A DNA stretch of 64,000 bases from Ancylostoma caninum (Eukaryota; Nematoda; Chromadorea; Rhabditida; Ancylostomatidae): NCBI GenBank assembly GCA_037903475.1, contig JBAJFG010000347.1, positions 3,038,001 to 3,102,000 of the forward strand, given 5' to 3'. A program made the position numbers and the translations under genes. The notes beneath the pieces are model-generated. The model saw only the letters and a list, made by a program, of their open reading frames with translations, was not told the DNA's origin and ran no database searches. Shown piece by piece: positions 50,001-62,275 of this stretch (its first letter is position 1; each line of letters begins with the position of its first letter).

Positions 50001-50253
50001 AGCCGAAAAATTAAGTAATTCAAGAGTTCTGCAGTTGAAGATGGGATTGTAGAGAAAGGAAAGCGCTTTCAGGAGGTATAGTGCACGTTAGAGAAAAATG
50101 GCGGAAGAAATCGCAACTGAAAAAAGCGCAAGGACGCAAGAACACCTAAAACTCTCGGTGTCTTTGTACCTTTGTGTTTGTTATTCTAGGCAGCAATCGT
50201 CGGACCACATCACCAGGGAACAGAGAATAGGGTTACGTTGAAACTGTTCACAC

Positions 50254-50749
50254 TCAAATTTCTGTGTCAGGTGCTATCGCTAAAATATAGTTCATGAACT
50301 TCGTGAATTTCTCCTCACATTTGCTTTTCTTCAAAACTTCAAAGGTATAGTCCGTGCCAAACCGCAGAAACGTCTCTGCCATTTCCACTGGGCGCACTTC
50401 CAGAGCTGCTTGCCTGACATTCTGCGAAGAAAACTCGAAAGGGAACGGTAGTTGATTGAATTTACACAGTTAATGCTATTTCAGATAGATTGGATGTTGC
50501 TGTTTTTGTCAATTTTGGGCATTCCAAGGGAAGGGCCGGTCGCTTACTTGTCTGCATGGGCCAGCAAATCTCCATATCAGTACTGATGCTGATTACATGT
50601 ATGTTAAAACGTGAAGGTGCGCCCTTACATAAATCGGAGTGAGAGATGATTAGCTGAGTTTATTATTCGAGCAGAATTTTCCTGTCCTACCTGGGGGTAA
50701 TTTCTGGGAAATACACTCAGGAACACGGAAACTCCGCTATTCTTTCTCC
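50254..50749 (-). CDS. Two candidate coding exons, in phase with the cla-1 C2 exon
   Basis: Exon 50749-50691 lies between a TTATTTCAG acceptor and a CAG|GTAGG donor and is open in the frame demanded by the phase-1 end of the C2 exon at 51658. It reads GRKNSGVSVFLSVFPRNYPQ. It ends in phase 0. Exon 50421-50254 follows a TCTTCGCAG acceptor and is open for 55 codons in phase 0 (VEMAETFLRFGTDYTFEVL) to TGA at 50256-50254. Together they could be the C-terminal tail of cla-1 or the end of a separate gene. I recognise no family, and they do not provide the last strand usually seen at the end of a C2 domain. Confidence 0.4.
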
Positions 50750-51429
50750 CTGAAATAACTCTACCGTACAGCAAGAGTCATGGTAAAATGATTCGCTCTC
50801 CTCAAGGACACAATTTTAGACTGCCGCCATACTAACACGTAGAGTATAGCATTGAGCAGCAGCAATGCCAGCGATGCGTCACCCAAATCAATGGCTATCA
50901 AAATCATTGTCGTTGGCGAGGCGACATAGCGTGTTAGACTTTACTTGGACCATAATTGCAGCTTTAGTGCAGTCAGAGCACAACTATGCTGTTTAATAGC
51001 TAGATAACAAAATTGGGCAGATCGTAGAATAAAAAGCAACAGTGGCTTCTGGAAAAGTTTCCATTCGTCAATCCGATTAGCGCAAACTTTTAGATTTTAT
51101 TGACATGTAATTTTTAAAACCAGGATAGCACTATAGCTGCTGGCTATACTAGACTCAATTCCAAATCCGCTCCCACGTGTCACAGCACTAGCGATCAAGC
51201 ATGATTACGGTGACATTGATGGGATGTGCAGATACGCAGACAGTCAGAGGTGCCAAGACGCAGATGACGCGTGAGTGGACCACATTCTTGGATGTCGTGT
51301 GACATTCATTCCGGTGAGGATTAAGCAGGATGACAGTGTAATGCGTGTATGAGGAACCAGTTTTATTACTGATTTTATTATTCATTTATTTTTTCGCCCT
51401 GGCTAAAATGCGGGGAGAAAAGTCCGGAT

Positions 51430-51650
51430 TCAGTGGCAGGAAACCATTGTTGCCATGACAGTGTCAAGGGATAAGTCCAAAATTCGGGAAAGGAAGTAAC
51501 TCCAGACCTGCTCAATAGGGTTCACCTTCAAAATCAAGCCCAAATTTCCGCACCACGCAGTTTTGGAAGGGGTGATAAAAACTTCTTTAGAATGATGAAG
51601 GAACAAGTTCGCAGAACCGCGCTTCATCACGGCATAATTGCTGAAATAAA
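51430..51650 (-). mobile_element. Tc1-type transposase C-terminal remnant
   Basis: The minus strand reads ..LGLILKVNPIEQVWSYFLSR.. (about 51545-51486), resembling the SPDLNPIENVW signature near the last catalytic residue of Tc1 transposases, and ends at a stop soon after. Upstream sequence is not alignable, and no terminal repeats were found. It lies immediately beside the last certain cla-1 exon. Confidence 0.5.
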
Positions 51651-51657
51651 AACGAAC

Positions 51658-54600
51658 CGGCAAGGCTGACGGTGACCTGCCCGAGCGCATTGTTCTCAGT
51701 GAGGCGGTCGTAGTCCCAGACGGAGAACTCCAGGTACAGCGAGGGTAGGGACACTGGGGAGACCTGCCACTCGACGATTTGGTTCCACTCGGGATCCGTG
51801 GAGCACGGGACGAATCGAGTGCGACGCTTGTTCGACACCCTGAAACGGGATAAGACGATGTTGTGCAAGGTTTCATCGCCAAGAGAACGCGAAGACTCAC
51901 TTTCTCCCCGGAAGGAGGTAGATCTTCACGAATGGATTGGGGGCAAGTCGTCGAGCCTGATCACGCATTTTTAGGCCGCGTGCAGCCACTACCCTCACGA
52001 CGATTCGCGATGAGGCACGGTCGTAGGAAATGGCCACTTGCATATATCCAAGGCTGTCCTGAAAGGGCATTTGCGTATACTGGGTTCGGCAACAAGTTCG
52101 TACGGTTTTTTCAACTTGTTTCTTTGCTGTGATTTGAACTTGTTTCTGTTAAGTGTCATAAGTCATTTTGTAGCTATTGCTTAACTCTTTACCAATACTA
52201 TAACCGATTTCCTAAATATCCAATCTACCTCGTTTTCTATGGTATGGAATGTGAAATTATAGTTCAGCAGAGGAAGTGATGACAGTCTAAGTTTAGGTTG
52301 GATACAGTTGGAACAGCCTTGCCTTCAAAAACTACGGAGTAAAAGATAAGCAGAAATAGGTGTAATGCAAAACATGGGCGGCTTTGAGATGACAAAAGCA
52401 AAAAAAAAATGTATGCGTAGCTATTTATGAACGCTGTGGGGCAGTTCTCCACAGAAAAGGATGAATTCCACGAGCAGAATGAGATGGATGTTACAATGTC
52501 TTCCCCTACTTGCTGCTGCTGGATGAGGCAATTCACAGCCGTTGTCAAAAAGATGGACAGATTACGCGTGCGGTTCCACAGAATCGCGGTGGGACCTACT
52601 CAACCCTTTCATTTGGAGCGTGCTCTTTCTGCACCCTTCGTTCAGGTCCCACCGCGTTTCTGTAGTCGCGGAGTCAGTCTATCTTTTCGACAAGGAGTAA
52701 CCAGAGGAAAAATGTTTATTCCTACCTGGAAGACTTGAGCACTTTAAAAGGGCAGAGGCTGTGACGGGGAACTGTGAATTTTTCATGAATCCCGCTACTG
52801 AATTCAACAAAGTTCGCAATTACATAAATTTTCTGGTGTCTGAATGAGGCTGTTCCTCACGCTTTGAATGGAAAAAAATTTTCTTGAATTCCTCCTATGC
52901 ATTTCCCTTTTCGTTTTCCCCTTTAATTTCTCAACAAATCCACCATTTTTTCCCGAAGTCCTTGGGAAAACACATGGACTACTTTAGTTGCGAAGAATGA
53001 AGAGTGGACAATTTCAAGAGAGAAAATATCCGAAACCGCTCACCTGTGGCTTGCTTGGCCACGCATCGTTGCCATAGTCCAAGCTATCCACGTTGTCGTA
53101 GATGCGACTCGACGGGTTCCTACCGAGGGTGCCGTTGTGGCCATTACGACGATGCATCGGGACTGGCGGTGCTCTGTCTGGCGAAGCGTCTGCAAAATAA
53201 AGCTTAGAAGAGGAAGATGTGCTCGAAACGGTGGAACAAGCGACCACCTTTTATTCGGAGGGTCTTCTGGCTGACTGGTAGAGCCGTTACGTTGGCAAAG
53301 CGTGAGGAGTCCCGCATAGCAGTCGAGTATCGGCGCAGATTCGAGATGCGATGCGATTTTTCGCCCTCTCTGTAACATCATAATTGATGCAACGGAAGAA
53401 GACATTGGCCCAGGGTATTCCTGTAGCGACTACGATTCAATCGCGGCACGATTCTGCTCCATACCTTCCACACTTACGCCACACGCGATTATTGCGGATT
53501 ACAGCTTGATTCGTTTTAATTCACTGTGTCTACTTTGTAGGAAAACAGGTTCGCGACAATTCTTGGGATGGACATACGCAAAAATTGTACGCCCGAACAT
53601 TAGTGGCACCAACACTGTCGCAGCGATTAAGGTAATCGCAGCGTCGCAAGCATAAACAGGGTCGTGCTGGGGGAACAAAAAACGTACGACTTCAGAATGA
53701 TCTCGACTTCTCCGCTGCTCGAGTTCACGATCCTCTCCACCTCCTCGAACGTCTTTCCATTCAGCAGAACTCCATTCCATTCGAGAACCTGGTCACCTGC
53801 AATTCTACCATAGGGAGTTCAATCTTTGAAACCTCCTCACCAATAAAACTCATATTTTCGGTACCTCCTATTTCGTAAACACTTTACCGTGTTTTCAACA
53901 AAGAAATCTAGACGGACCAGGGTTTTGAAATTTCTCTATGAGATATTGAGTTGGCCGAAAAGTCTCAATTCAGATTTTTTTAAAATTCCTTTTATTAGGA
54001 ATTTCAGTTAGGAGGGGTGCAACTTACACGATATTAGGGCACTTTTCCTTCGCTATTCGTCAAGGGGTATACAAGGCCAGCCGGATACAATTGTTCCACC
54101 CATACCTCGAATCTGTGGAGAAACTTTTTTTTCGCAAACCTCCTGTTTTGAGCGGCTGTGGAGCAGCTTGGCAAGCGCTGAGACCTTCACGAGCGCAATC
54201 TGTGAGAGTGTCGTCAGATATTCCACAGAACCCGCTAATCCATCCGCTTTGAGGTCCGGAGATATAAGATTTCAGCAGTAATCACGCTCTAGGTGACCTA
54301 CGTCACAAGGCTGGAGGGATGCTGCAGTTCGAAAAGCTCCTGCGGGGCAGGACAGTCATGGCCGCCATTTGAGCAGGCCAGGTCTGGAAACCGGTGAGAA
54401 CGGTCGAAGGAAACGGAAAAGACGGCGAACCCCGGACTGTCCCATCCATCTTCCACGCAAATTCTACCACTCGTTTCGGTAAAGAGGCCTAGGTATGAAA
54501 AAAAGGAGCTGATTTTGGGACACCCCTTCCTGTGTTCCCTATTCCCATGGCTTTGCACTCTGATTATAACTTGATCTAATCCTTTACTTACCAAAGAAGG

Positions 54601-57600
54601 AGTTTTTCAAAATAAATGCTGCAAAACTGGCAGCTTCTGACTTCTTCGACTCACAGAAACCGACGTTCCCGAGGAATGAAATCAGTGACGTATCTAGTAA
54701 ATACAATACGCACCCTAAATTCTTTACAAAGGTACACTTGGCGCGCGAAGTTGCGTTCTTTTCGTTCCATCTCTATAAATTTGTTGAGACGAAAAAACCG
54801 CATAATAAAACCGATCGGAAAAACATAATTCATCCAAAAACTAGCCATATATGAGAGGAGTTAACAGTTTTCAGCTTCATCATGAAATTTTAAGTGTTCT
54901 CGCATCACCACAATTTTGTCGCGTACCATTTGGCTCGCCGCATGCGGCGTCGCGCGCTGTTCACGGACGGAACCCCTCAAAATAAAGAACGCTCAAATTT
55001 CACAATTCAACGTGAAATTTATAGCTAGTTGCTTATAGGTACGTCGAACAGACACGTACGGTTTCCGCGATCTATACGGACTTTCGATAGACTGCATTCC
55101 ACCAAATTGTAGAGGATGGAACGAAAAGAACGCAACTTCGCAGGCCGAGTGTACTTTTTTAAAGAATTTAGCGAGGGTAGTGTAGTGCATGGTTACTGGT
55201 CATTACATATTATTATTGGTCAAGAAAGTTGCTGGGTAAAGTTATGATAAACACAGAAGAATATCCAAATTTTGGACAGGGCCTTTGCGCCAACCTAACA
55301 CATAAATGAAAAAATTGCATTAGTTCATTTTAACTACTCATTTTCATCCGTGTTCAAAACACTCCTTTCTGATGATATGAATTTTAAATTTATTTCTCGA
55401 TGACAAAACGTTCAAAACTTTGGCAAATTCGGTACATAGATTCGTGAAGACATAAGTTTTTTTCTTCTTACACTTCCTTCCTCTCCATGTGCCGCCACTA
55501 CCAAGAAATTTTGCCTTATTTCTGAGCCTCGAATACGGAAAGCATTCACAATCTACCAATGCGCCCAGCAGAGATGATAGCGTCCAGTACATTGAGAGCA
55601 CATACCCCTTTCATAGTGGAACAAACACCTCTTTGCAGGATTATTTGGTAGTACTAGGAGGATCACGTACTGGAAAAGTCTGCGCTTGTGCAGTCGAAAA
55701 TTTTCCCTTTGTTCTCTCTTGGAATAAGGTATGAAGGTACTTCATTAAAACAGCTCGTGGTCCGGCATAGGATGAAAGGTTACATGGTAGGAACAAACCT
55801 TCTTTGACCTCTCCGAGGATTTGGTTATACTTCGCCTGGTTTACCGCCGACACGAACGCTCCGAGCTCGCCGTTTGGCATCCGCTTCCCACCAACCACTC
55901 GGATTCCAAGGTCTGTAAGTGATTCAACATTTAAATGCAAACTTCCAGAAAAAATGAGAAAAATTACCATTGTAGATATTGTGATCCTTGTACCGCCGCG
56001 TCAGCAGTATCCGCTTGATGGTCGACGAAGGCACGTCCTGGGGGAGAGCGTCAGTGGCGCCGCGATTTCGGCACGAATCCTCAAAAGAGCCGTGTTATAG
56101 AGACGTAAATCATGCTGACAACATCACTTGTGCACGAGCCACTGCTCCGCCCACCCCAAGAGATGGGGCGAGAGGGAGCTGGCCGGCAGTGCTTGACGAG
56201 GGAAATCGAGGACCAACCTCGACAAGCCGCTTCACAGGACCCGGGTAATCGGAGCGCTTTCCCAGACTGTACAGGTGTTTCCGGTTTTGCGACTCTGAAG
56301 AGGAAAGATATCAGTGGAGCCATAAAGTGGTGCTGAGGGGGTGTTAATTGGACAGACGTTTTGAACAATGCACATTTGTGTGAGAACAAAAAATTAGGCG
56401 AATGCTTGTACTTTCTAATTGCTTCTGGATCTGCAGAAAAAAACCGAAAAAGCCTAGAGAAGACCCCTCCCATCGCACTCATCAAGAATTCCGGCGCACA
56501 CATCTCCTATTAACTCTACACTCTAGCGACTCGCTCGTGGTGTCACACTTCTCGAAGGAGCTTCCGAAACGCTGCCGCTGCCGTGAATCGCCCGTCGACC
56601 AACCAACACACGTCCGTGCGCGGGTACGTGCTCTCCTTTCCTGCTAGGCTACGTCATCGATGTTTCACGCATCGATCCACTTCTTCAGCTACCTCGCCGA
56701 GTGTGTGTATGTATCTCTCTGCCTCTGGCAACCTCTGCCTGCTGTCTCCTACCTTCTCCTCCTCGTCGTCGTCGTCCGCGACATCCTATTGACCGCGCCT
56801 AAAACAACGTGCGTCCTCTACAGACAACACTTATGCGCTCGAGACGCAGACACAGCCGGCACGAAATTGTTCGAAAACACTGGACGTTCTTCGCCGCGTT
56901 CGAGACGGACCACCGATTGTTGAAAAGTGCTAGCTAGCGAGACAAAAACCAGTAACAAACTACTGCTTTCTTTACTGGAAAACAAGGGTTTATTGAAAGA
57001 AGTTCCTCGTCTACGTTGTAGATTTCTCGTCAATGTCGTAAATCTTCCCCCGCATTTTGCAACTCTCGACACTTCAACTTCTACTCTCGACACTCTTCGC
57101 GTTTTGTACAATTTATTCATAATAGATCTCTATATCAATAAGTTAAATGTGCACTGTTCAAATCATCATCACATCAAAGAATGGCAGCAATCGGTGAAAG
57201 GGGCTCATCGTCCGTCGACGAGGAACGAAGGGCTCGGGGCGTCGTCGTCGTACCACGGCGGCATCATACCTGCTTGAGGGCGGCGTCGTCCGGCGGTCGC
57301 GTACATCCTCGTCAGCGCGTCCTCGCGCGGATATCGCGCGTCGTAGGCGGAAGGCACAATGTTTCCTGACCATGTCCTCGCGGTCGGCTTCCCCACGTAT
57401 CCGGTGGGGACGCTCGACGAGAGCGCGGGCGGATAGCTGGACCTCGAAGGCGTCTGGTACTGCGGCTGGTAGTAGGCCGGCATCTGCTGCGGCAGCGTTG
57501 ACACGTACGGGCCCGCAACAGGCACATGCGAATACGTCTCCTCGACTGGCAGTTCTGTGGGGGCTGCTCGTAGCAGTCGTTGGCGGTACATATTGCCGTA

Positions 57601-60600
57601 GTCCAGGGAGTAGTTGGGCGGACGAGCACCATAGTTGTTCTCGCTTCGGCTGTACACTTGAGGCGCTTCGTAGGTCAGCTGGGGCGGAGGCCCCATGGCA
57701 GTGGGCTCCGAGAAGGACAATGAGGGCAGTGGTGCCATGTACGGGTCGGTGGGTGGCGGCTCGTATCGGAGAGGGGGCGCAGACGAAGCCATCGGCATTA
57801 AATTCCTCGCGGGATCCACTTGGCTGAGCAGACCGGTTTGGAACTGATTGTTTAAGTAGGTGGCGTACCGCGAGATCATGTCGTCCTGCTGCGATCCGAG
57901 GGTCTGCGAGGTCTGCAGGTTCGTCGTGTCGCTCGGATACATGCGTCCTGGCAAGTAGGGGGTGGTGTAGGCCAGCGGATCGGTCCGGTCGACGCCCACT
58001 TGATCGAGATAGTTCAACGAACGGATATTGCTCGGCGGCAGACGGTATCGCGGGTCGATGATGTTGTCGGAGTGCAGGTCGAACATGGAACGGGACGCCG
58101 CACCGGCTGACGGCCTAGCTCCGAACGACTGCTCGTAGTCGACCTGGATCGGGCCGAACGGCTGTCCCAGGCATCTCTCGTAGTTCCTCGGCAAGGATCC
58201 GTAGTTGTAGGCATAACTGGACGTGGTTGGCTCGCGCACGGTGAAATCACGAGAGAGCGGTGATCTTCGGCTTCGGGACGGGTAATCGATTCGGGGAAGG
58301 GATCCATAGTGAGGGACCAGGGAGGAATAGTCAGAGGAGTCGAGGGCAAGCTGCGAATGGTAGGCTCGGTAGGGCAACGTCTCGGATGGCAGGTCGATAT
58401 TGGCGAACATTCGTTCTCGTCTTCGCGCCAACTCGTCCATCAGCTGTAGGCGTCTGGTCTCTCGGCTCAAGGGATCGTCGTCGTGGAAGTGGAACTGACG
58501 TCGATGCGCTCGCTTCGCCTTCTCGGTTAGCTCGTTCAGCTGGCGGTCGTAGTCCTCGAAATACTTTTTCGTCGCCTCCAGCAAGTCATTCGTTTGCACG
58601 TTGGCGTTGTTCCGGCCGCGATGCTGGGATATTCGATCTGTGGAGGGCTTGGAGCGACTGCAGACGCCGTAGTCGCTCGTCGTCGAGGGTTGTTCGGTTT
58701 GCGTTTCTACACTTCTGGCAGCCAGGTGAAAGTCTCTGTAGTATGGTTTTCTCTCGGCATCCAGCTGAGCACGGAGGGATGTTGACGGCAGGGAGTGAAG
58801 TCGGGTAGCAGGGACGGGGGCGCTCGATTGGGTAGCCATTGACGAGGTTAGATGGGGTTTGTATTGCAGGTGGGACGAAGTCGAGGTGGTGGGGAATCGG
58901 GAGTCGAAGTCGGACTTCTGCGTCGCCACACTGTGCGTCGGCTTCGGGATCACTCGGGCGCCGCTGATCAGCTCCAGCGGAAGAAGGCAGGGAATAACCT
59001 TCGGGGTGTCGTCCTCGCGGGCCTCGGGCAGCAGGCCTGTGACGAGCATCTTGTGCACGATGTACTGTCGCTGGTTGGCCTCGATCTCGCAGGCCTCCAG
59101 CGCCTCTCGTCGTCGGGACAGCGCCTCTTTGAGTTCCTTCTTGAGCAGCACACGAGCCAGGGTGTTGGGGATCTTCGGGGCATGGGAGGGCTTGGACTTG
59201 GTGAAGGAGACGGGTTGACGTAGAGCAGTTTTCGGCTTGGCAGTAGTTTGGAAAGAAGCACCAGGAATAATGGCAGGGTCAATCGATCGAGCAAGAGAAG
59301 TACCACTAGCAGCAGACGAAGGACGTGAATAATCAGTAGGCAGATGGCCGTTTGGCAGTTTCTCGGGAGGAAGAGCGGTTTGTGTGCAGGTAGAACTGAC
59401 ACCGAATATGGAATAGCTGGATGAGGTAGAGGGAATCGGAGCGCTGGCGTTGATGTAGACCGGAGCGGGGGAGATCTGCGATCGGACGGTGGGCACGGGT
59501 CGTTTCAGCGAGTCCGTCTGTACGGCCAGCGGTGCCACGGACTGTGGCGGCATGCTGATGGGCGGCGGCGCGTAGGCTGCGGATGGCGGAGGAGCTGCTG
59601 CGTAGGACGGCGCGGCAGAGTAGGAAGAGTACGATGGAATGGATGGTAATTTGCGACGACCCATCTCCTGACCGACCGAGCTGCCATCATCCTGAAATCA
59701 GAAAAAAAAATCAACATGTTTCACCATTTCCACTCAATTCAGGCATCTATGAATAACTTCAAGGTGTTTCAAAAACCTCTATTAACACCCTCCTCCCATT
59801 CTTAGAAAAACCCAGAAATATACGACTTGCATGGATGTATTACCATGGAAAGAGCTATGGGAAGCGCTATAAACGACGGCGCTACTGGTATAGTCAAGTA
59901 TGAGCGTTTGCTGAGGCCTCCCCCGGGAGCATGTCGAGGAATGTAGGGAAACGATATAAAGTGGACGGACACGAGGAGAGAACAACGCTCAATTTGAATT
60001 GTTTCGTGCTGAATTGGATATGGTCACCACGGCTCCCGCCACGTCCCTGGTAGCAGGTACGTTTCTCACAGAGATCTGTCACTGTACGGCAGGGTCCCCT
60101 ACCCCGGGAGATGGTAGAAGCGTGCGCACGCGAGCGGCGTTAGTATCAGTGGTGAATATTGCAGGGAAGATCGAGGCGCCAGACTCCTTTCGGCTATTGA
60201 GGAGGCAGAGCTTTTCCCCTCTCTTTCGCTCGAGAGATCAATACCACTGCCTACTAACCGAGTTATGCAAACTCCGTCACATCAGGAGCCCCCCGCTGGG
60301 TGCTGGGAACTGGACTGACTTCTACGCATTTACGTACTGGTATCCGGGATAAAATATTGGGTAAGAGAAAAATATTCGAAAAATAAGTTTGTAAAAAGTA
60401 ATCAAAAGGGAGGTACGAACCGTTGTCGGCGATGCGCATGCTGGGGAGGAACAGGAATCAGAAAGCGAAGACTAGCAGACTAGGAAGAACGCGTGTACGT
60501 CTGGAGAGCAGCAGCAGCAGCCGGGAGCAGGCAGACCGAGGCTCGGGGGCGGGGCCACTGCTGCACTCCCCCCGCCCTCACAGCCGCAGCTGCATCCGCA

Positions 60601-62275
60601 TATTGATAATCTTCCGCCAGTTCCTGCCCGTCGCACCGGCTCCACTGCTCCCCGGCACCTGCCATCGTTCTGTCCCGTCCCCCGCGGTGTGCTGCTCCAC
60701 CACAGAACCCGTACCAGTTGCACAACTCGACCCGATAGCACTCGGTAATTGCCAGCGCTGCGAGGAGGGTGCCCTTACGTGCGCGCATCGATTGGCCGTC
60801 GAGCACGTAATCCCCTCGAAGTTGCGGTCAGAAAAAACAATGGCCGGCAAAGGTGGATTCGAACCGGACGAGTACTTGCGAAAGGGCAGCATCTCAGATT
60901 GCTCTTGCACTAGCTGAAGCAGTGAAACATCCGTAAATGGGTTATTGAGTGCGCAGCCCCAACGAGGGGACGGTGACAGGCGCTTGGGTCAGCACAGCCA
61001 GCCAGAGAGCCGTAGATGAGCAACGAAAGGAAGTCATGAAGCTTCCTGTTCTGTATCTGATCAAAAGATTCTCTAGTAAAGTCCGCACACGTGTCTTTCT
61101 ATAATTGAGTATCGAGATTCATGAAAGCTCTTAGGAAAGCTGGTAACGTTGTTTTTCCAAATTGGTCTGGTCTTCCGGGCAAAGATGGATATATTTTGGC
61201 GAAGCGATGCGTCCTAGGCATCTGTGACAAGTAATTGTGAAACTCAATTGTAGACAATGTTACCCAGCAAACTAGTCAGTCCCGGATCAGTGAGATCTTC
61301 AGGAATTTCCCAGAAACCTTCATGAATTCCACTATAGGTCCCGAAATCTAGTGGTAACAAGAGGCGATTGTGCCTGAGACGAAATCGTAAACATCCTGAG
61401 AATCCCGCACATTTTATCCTTATATAATTGCTATGGACTTTTTTCCACCGAATCCTAAACATTTTACGCATAAAATCGTATGTTACCATAGATACCACAC
61501 CTTAAAAAGCGCGGGGAAATTGATTTAGGCTTTTTCTGGTAGCAATGTGAGCTGCGTGCTTGTGAAAGGGTAAGGGAGAGAATTGGGGGTGCAGAAACTA
61601 ACAGACTATTACGAGTCCAAAGGAACAGCCATTGAAGAAGAGGAAAAAAAGAGTTATTATTGCTGACACAACCATTTAAGGGCAAATTGATGTTGTGTGT
61701 ACGTCATCATCAGACCTGTTAGCCTCGGAAAAACCGTGGGATGAGATGAAAAAAATTAAAAATTGGGCTTTGTTTCCATATGTTTTTAGGCTGAACACCT
61801 TAAAAAGTAAGCTCACCTCAGAAATTTCCCGCAGCCATTTGTACGACGACTTAAGTTCGTCGAAGGTGTTCGGCAGTTCCGACGAGAGCGCGTCTACCGC
61901 AGGAACATCCGAGCGCGTGGTGGTAGTCTTCGGTTCTGGCGGCTGCACTTTGTGTATCTTAGCGCCGCTGAAGACGTCTGACGGGATCATCATGCCCGGG
62001 GAGCGCTTTAAGCCCCTGAAAAACGCACCTTTTGTCGGGAAGAGAGACAGAACCCATGACGTGAACACGAGTGCTCGTGACAAACCTCGGCGAAGAGTCG
62101 CCGTCGTTCTCGGCGCTGGCCATGACCGACTCCAGTGTGCTTCCGAGTGGTCGCGACAGCGGCAGCAGCATCGGGCTGGCGTCATTGGCGGCAGTGGTGG
62201 TGGTGGTGGTGGTGACGTCGCTGGTTGACGTCACTGCCGGTAGTGCTGCTGCAGTGCTGCTGGCCGTCGTAGTGA
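51658..62275 (-). CDS. cla-1: Clarinet-like active-zone protein (Piccolo/RIM-type PDZ and C2), 3' portion
   Basis: Presynaptic active-zone scaffold. Eleven exons on the minus strand: 62275-62086, 62015-61817, 59691-57270, 56294-56218, 56037-55968, 55912-55799, 53796-53688, 53369-53248, 53189-53044, 52058-51901, 51839-51658. Phases agree at all junctions (about 1263 codons). Content in order: a Thr-rich segment; FDELKSSYKWLREISE; a 2.4-kb exon rich in Pro/Ser/Tyr, with a basic helical stretch (LLKKELKEALSRRREALEA, about 59160-59020) and a charged segment around 58560-58430; then a PDZ domain (LGIRVVGGK, VLEWNGVLLNGKTFEEV, GEVEIILK); then a C2 domain (GYMQVAISYD, PNPFVKIYLLPGRK, DPEWNQ, WDYDR). 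The PDZ resembles Piccolo more than RIM (LGIR.VGGK, SSGEVEI). PDZ-then-C2 at the C-terminus is the reported Clarinet architecture. The 5' part lies beyond the window; the last C2 strand and stop are unresolved (see 50254-50749). Confidence 0.8.
52578..52663. repeat. Inverted repeat in cla-1 intron
   Basis: ACAGAATCGCGGTGGGACCT (from 52578) and, 47 bp later, AGGTCCCACCGCGTTTCTGT (to about 52663) are reverse complements with one mismatch. The spacer is non-coding. Confidence 0.75.
54716..55172. repeat. MITE-like element with ~60-bp terminal inverted repeats
   Basis: The left end (54716-54785: AAATTCTTTACAAAGGTACA, then GCGAAGTTGCGTTCTTTTCG) reappears as its reverse complement at 55105-55172 (CGAAAAGAACGCAACTTCGC, then ..TTTAAAGAATTT). 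About 325 bp of non-coding DNA lies between. It sits in the cla-1 intron between the two PDZ exons. Confidence 0.75.
57112..57117 (-). promoter_or_regulatory. cla-1: Possible alternative poly-A signal within cla-1
   Basis: Minus-strand AATAAA (TGAATAAATTG) lies 88-93 nt beyond the in-frame stop at 57207-57205. That stop is reached if the donor at 57270/57269 (GCAG|GTATGA) is not used. Together they would make a shorter mRNA lacking the PDZ and C2 domains. Confidence 0.5.

Larger units (their letters stand above)
43235..50253. other. Seven-kilobase gene-poor region
   Basis: Apart from the repeats listed separately (45233-45303, 46067-46222, 46979-47075), no feature can be supported. The ORFs are short, lack motifs and have no conserved splice context. 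A small GC-richer patch at 45590-45750 has a hydrophobic plus-strand frame (HFVFIVGAAVTTLYIFVRGV) and an equally open minus strand. It could be an isolated exon, but there is too little to call it. A run of 16 G occurs at about 47371-47386. Confidence 0.5.

Noticed and set aside
53950..54300. Possible further mariner end (TTGGCCGAAAAGTCTCAATT)
   Set aside because: Only one terminus-like sequence, with no partner end and no transposase frame; too little to call.
56081..56503. Minus-strand ORF with MGGVFSRLFRFF, resembling the N-terminus of an ARF-like GTPase, followed by a possible exon DPEAIRK
   Set aside because: The similarity is only a few residues and no GTP-binding P-loop follows. The cla-1 exon at 56294-56218 joins the upstream exon in phase without it.
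58260..59223. Long plus-strand ORFs opposite the 2.4-kb cla-1 exon
   Set aside because: Antisense shadows of a GC-biased coding exon. The minus-strand frame is continuous with spliced neighbours and contains the recognisable helical segment.
60840..60885. Possible tRNA gene on the minus strand (GGTTCGAATCC B-box)
   Set aside because: The T-stem does not pair beyond two base pairs, and no acceptor stem or anticodon arm can be drawn.
60423..60917. 164-codon plus-strand ORF in a GC-rich patch opposite cla-1, with overlapping open minus frames
   Set aside because: It has low complexity, no domain and no splice context. The patch is more likely an internal promoter region or unrecognised sequence within a cla-1 intron.
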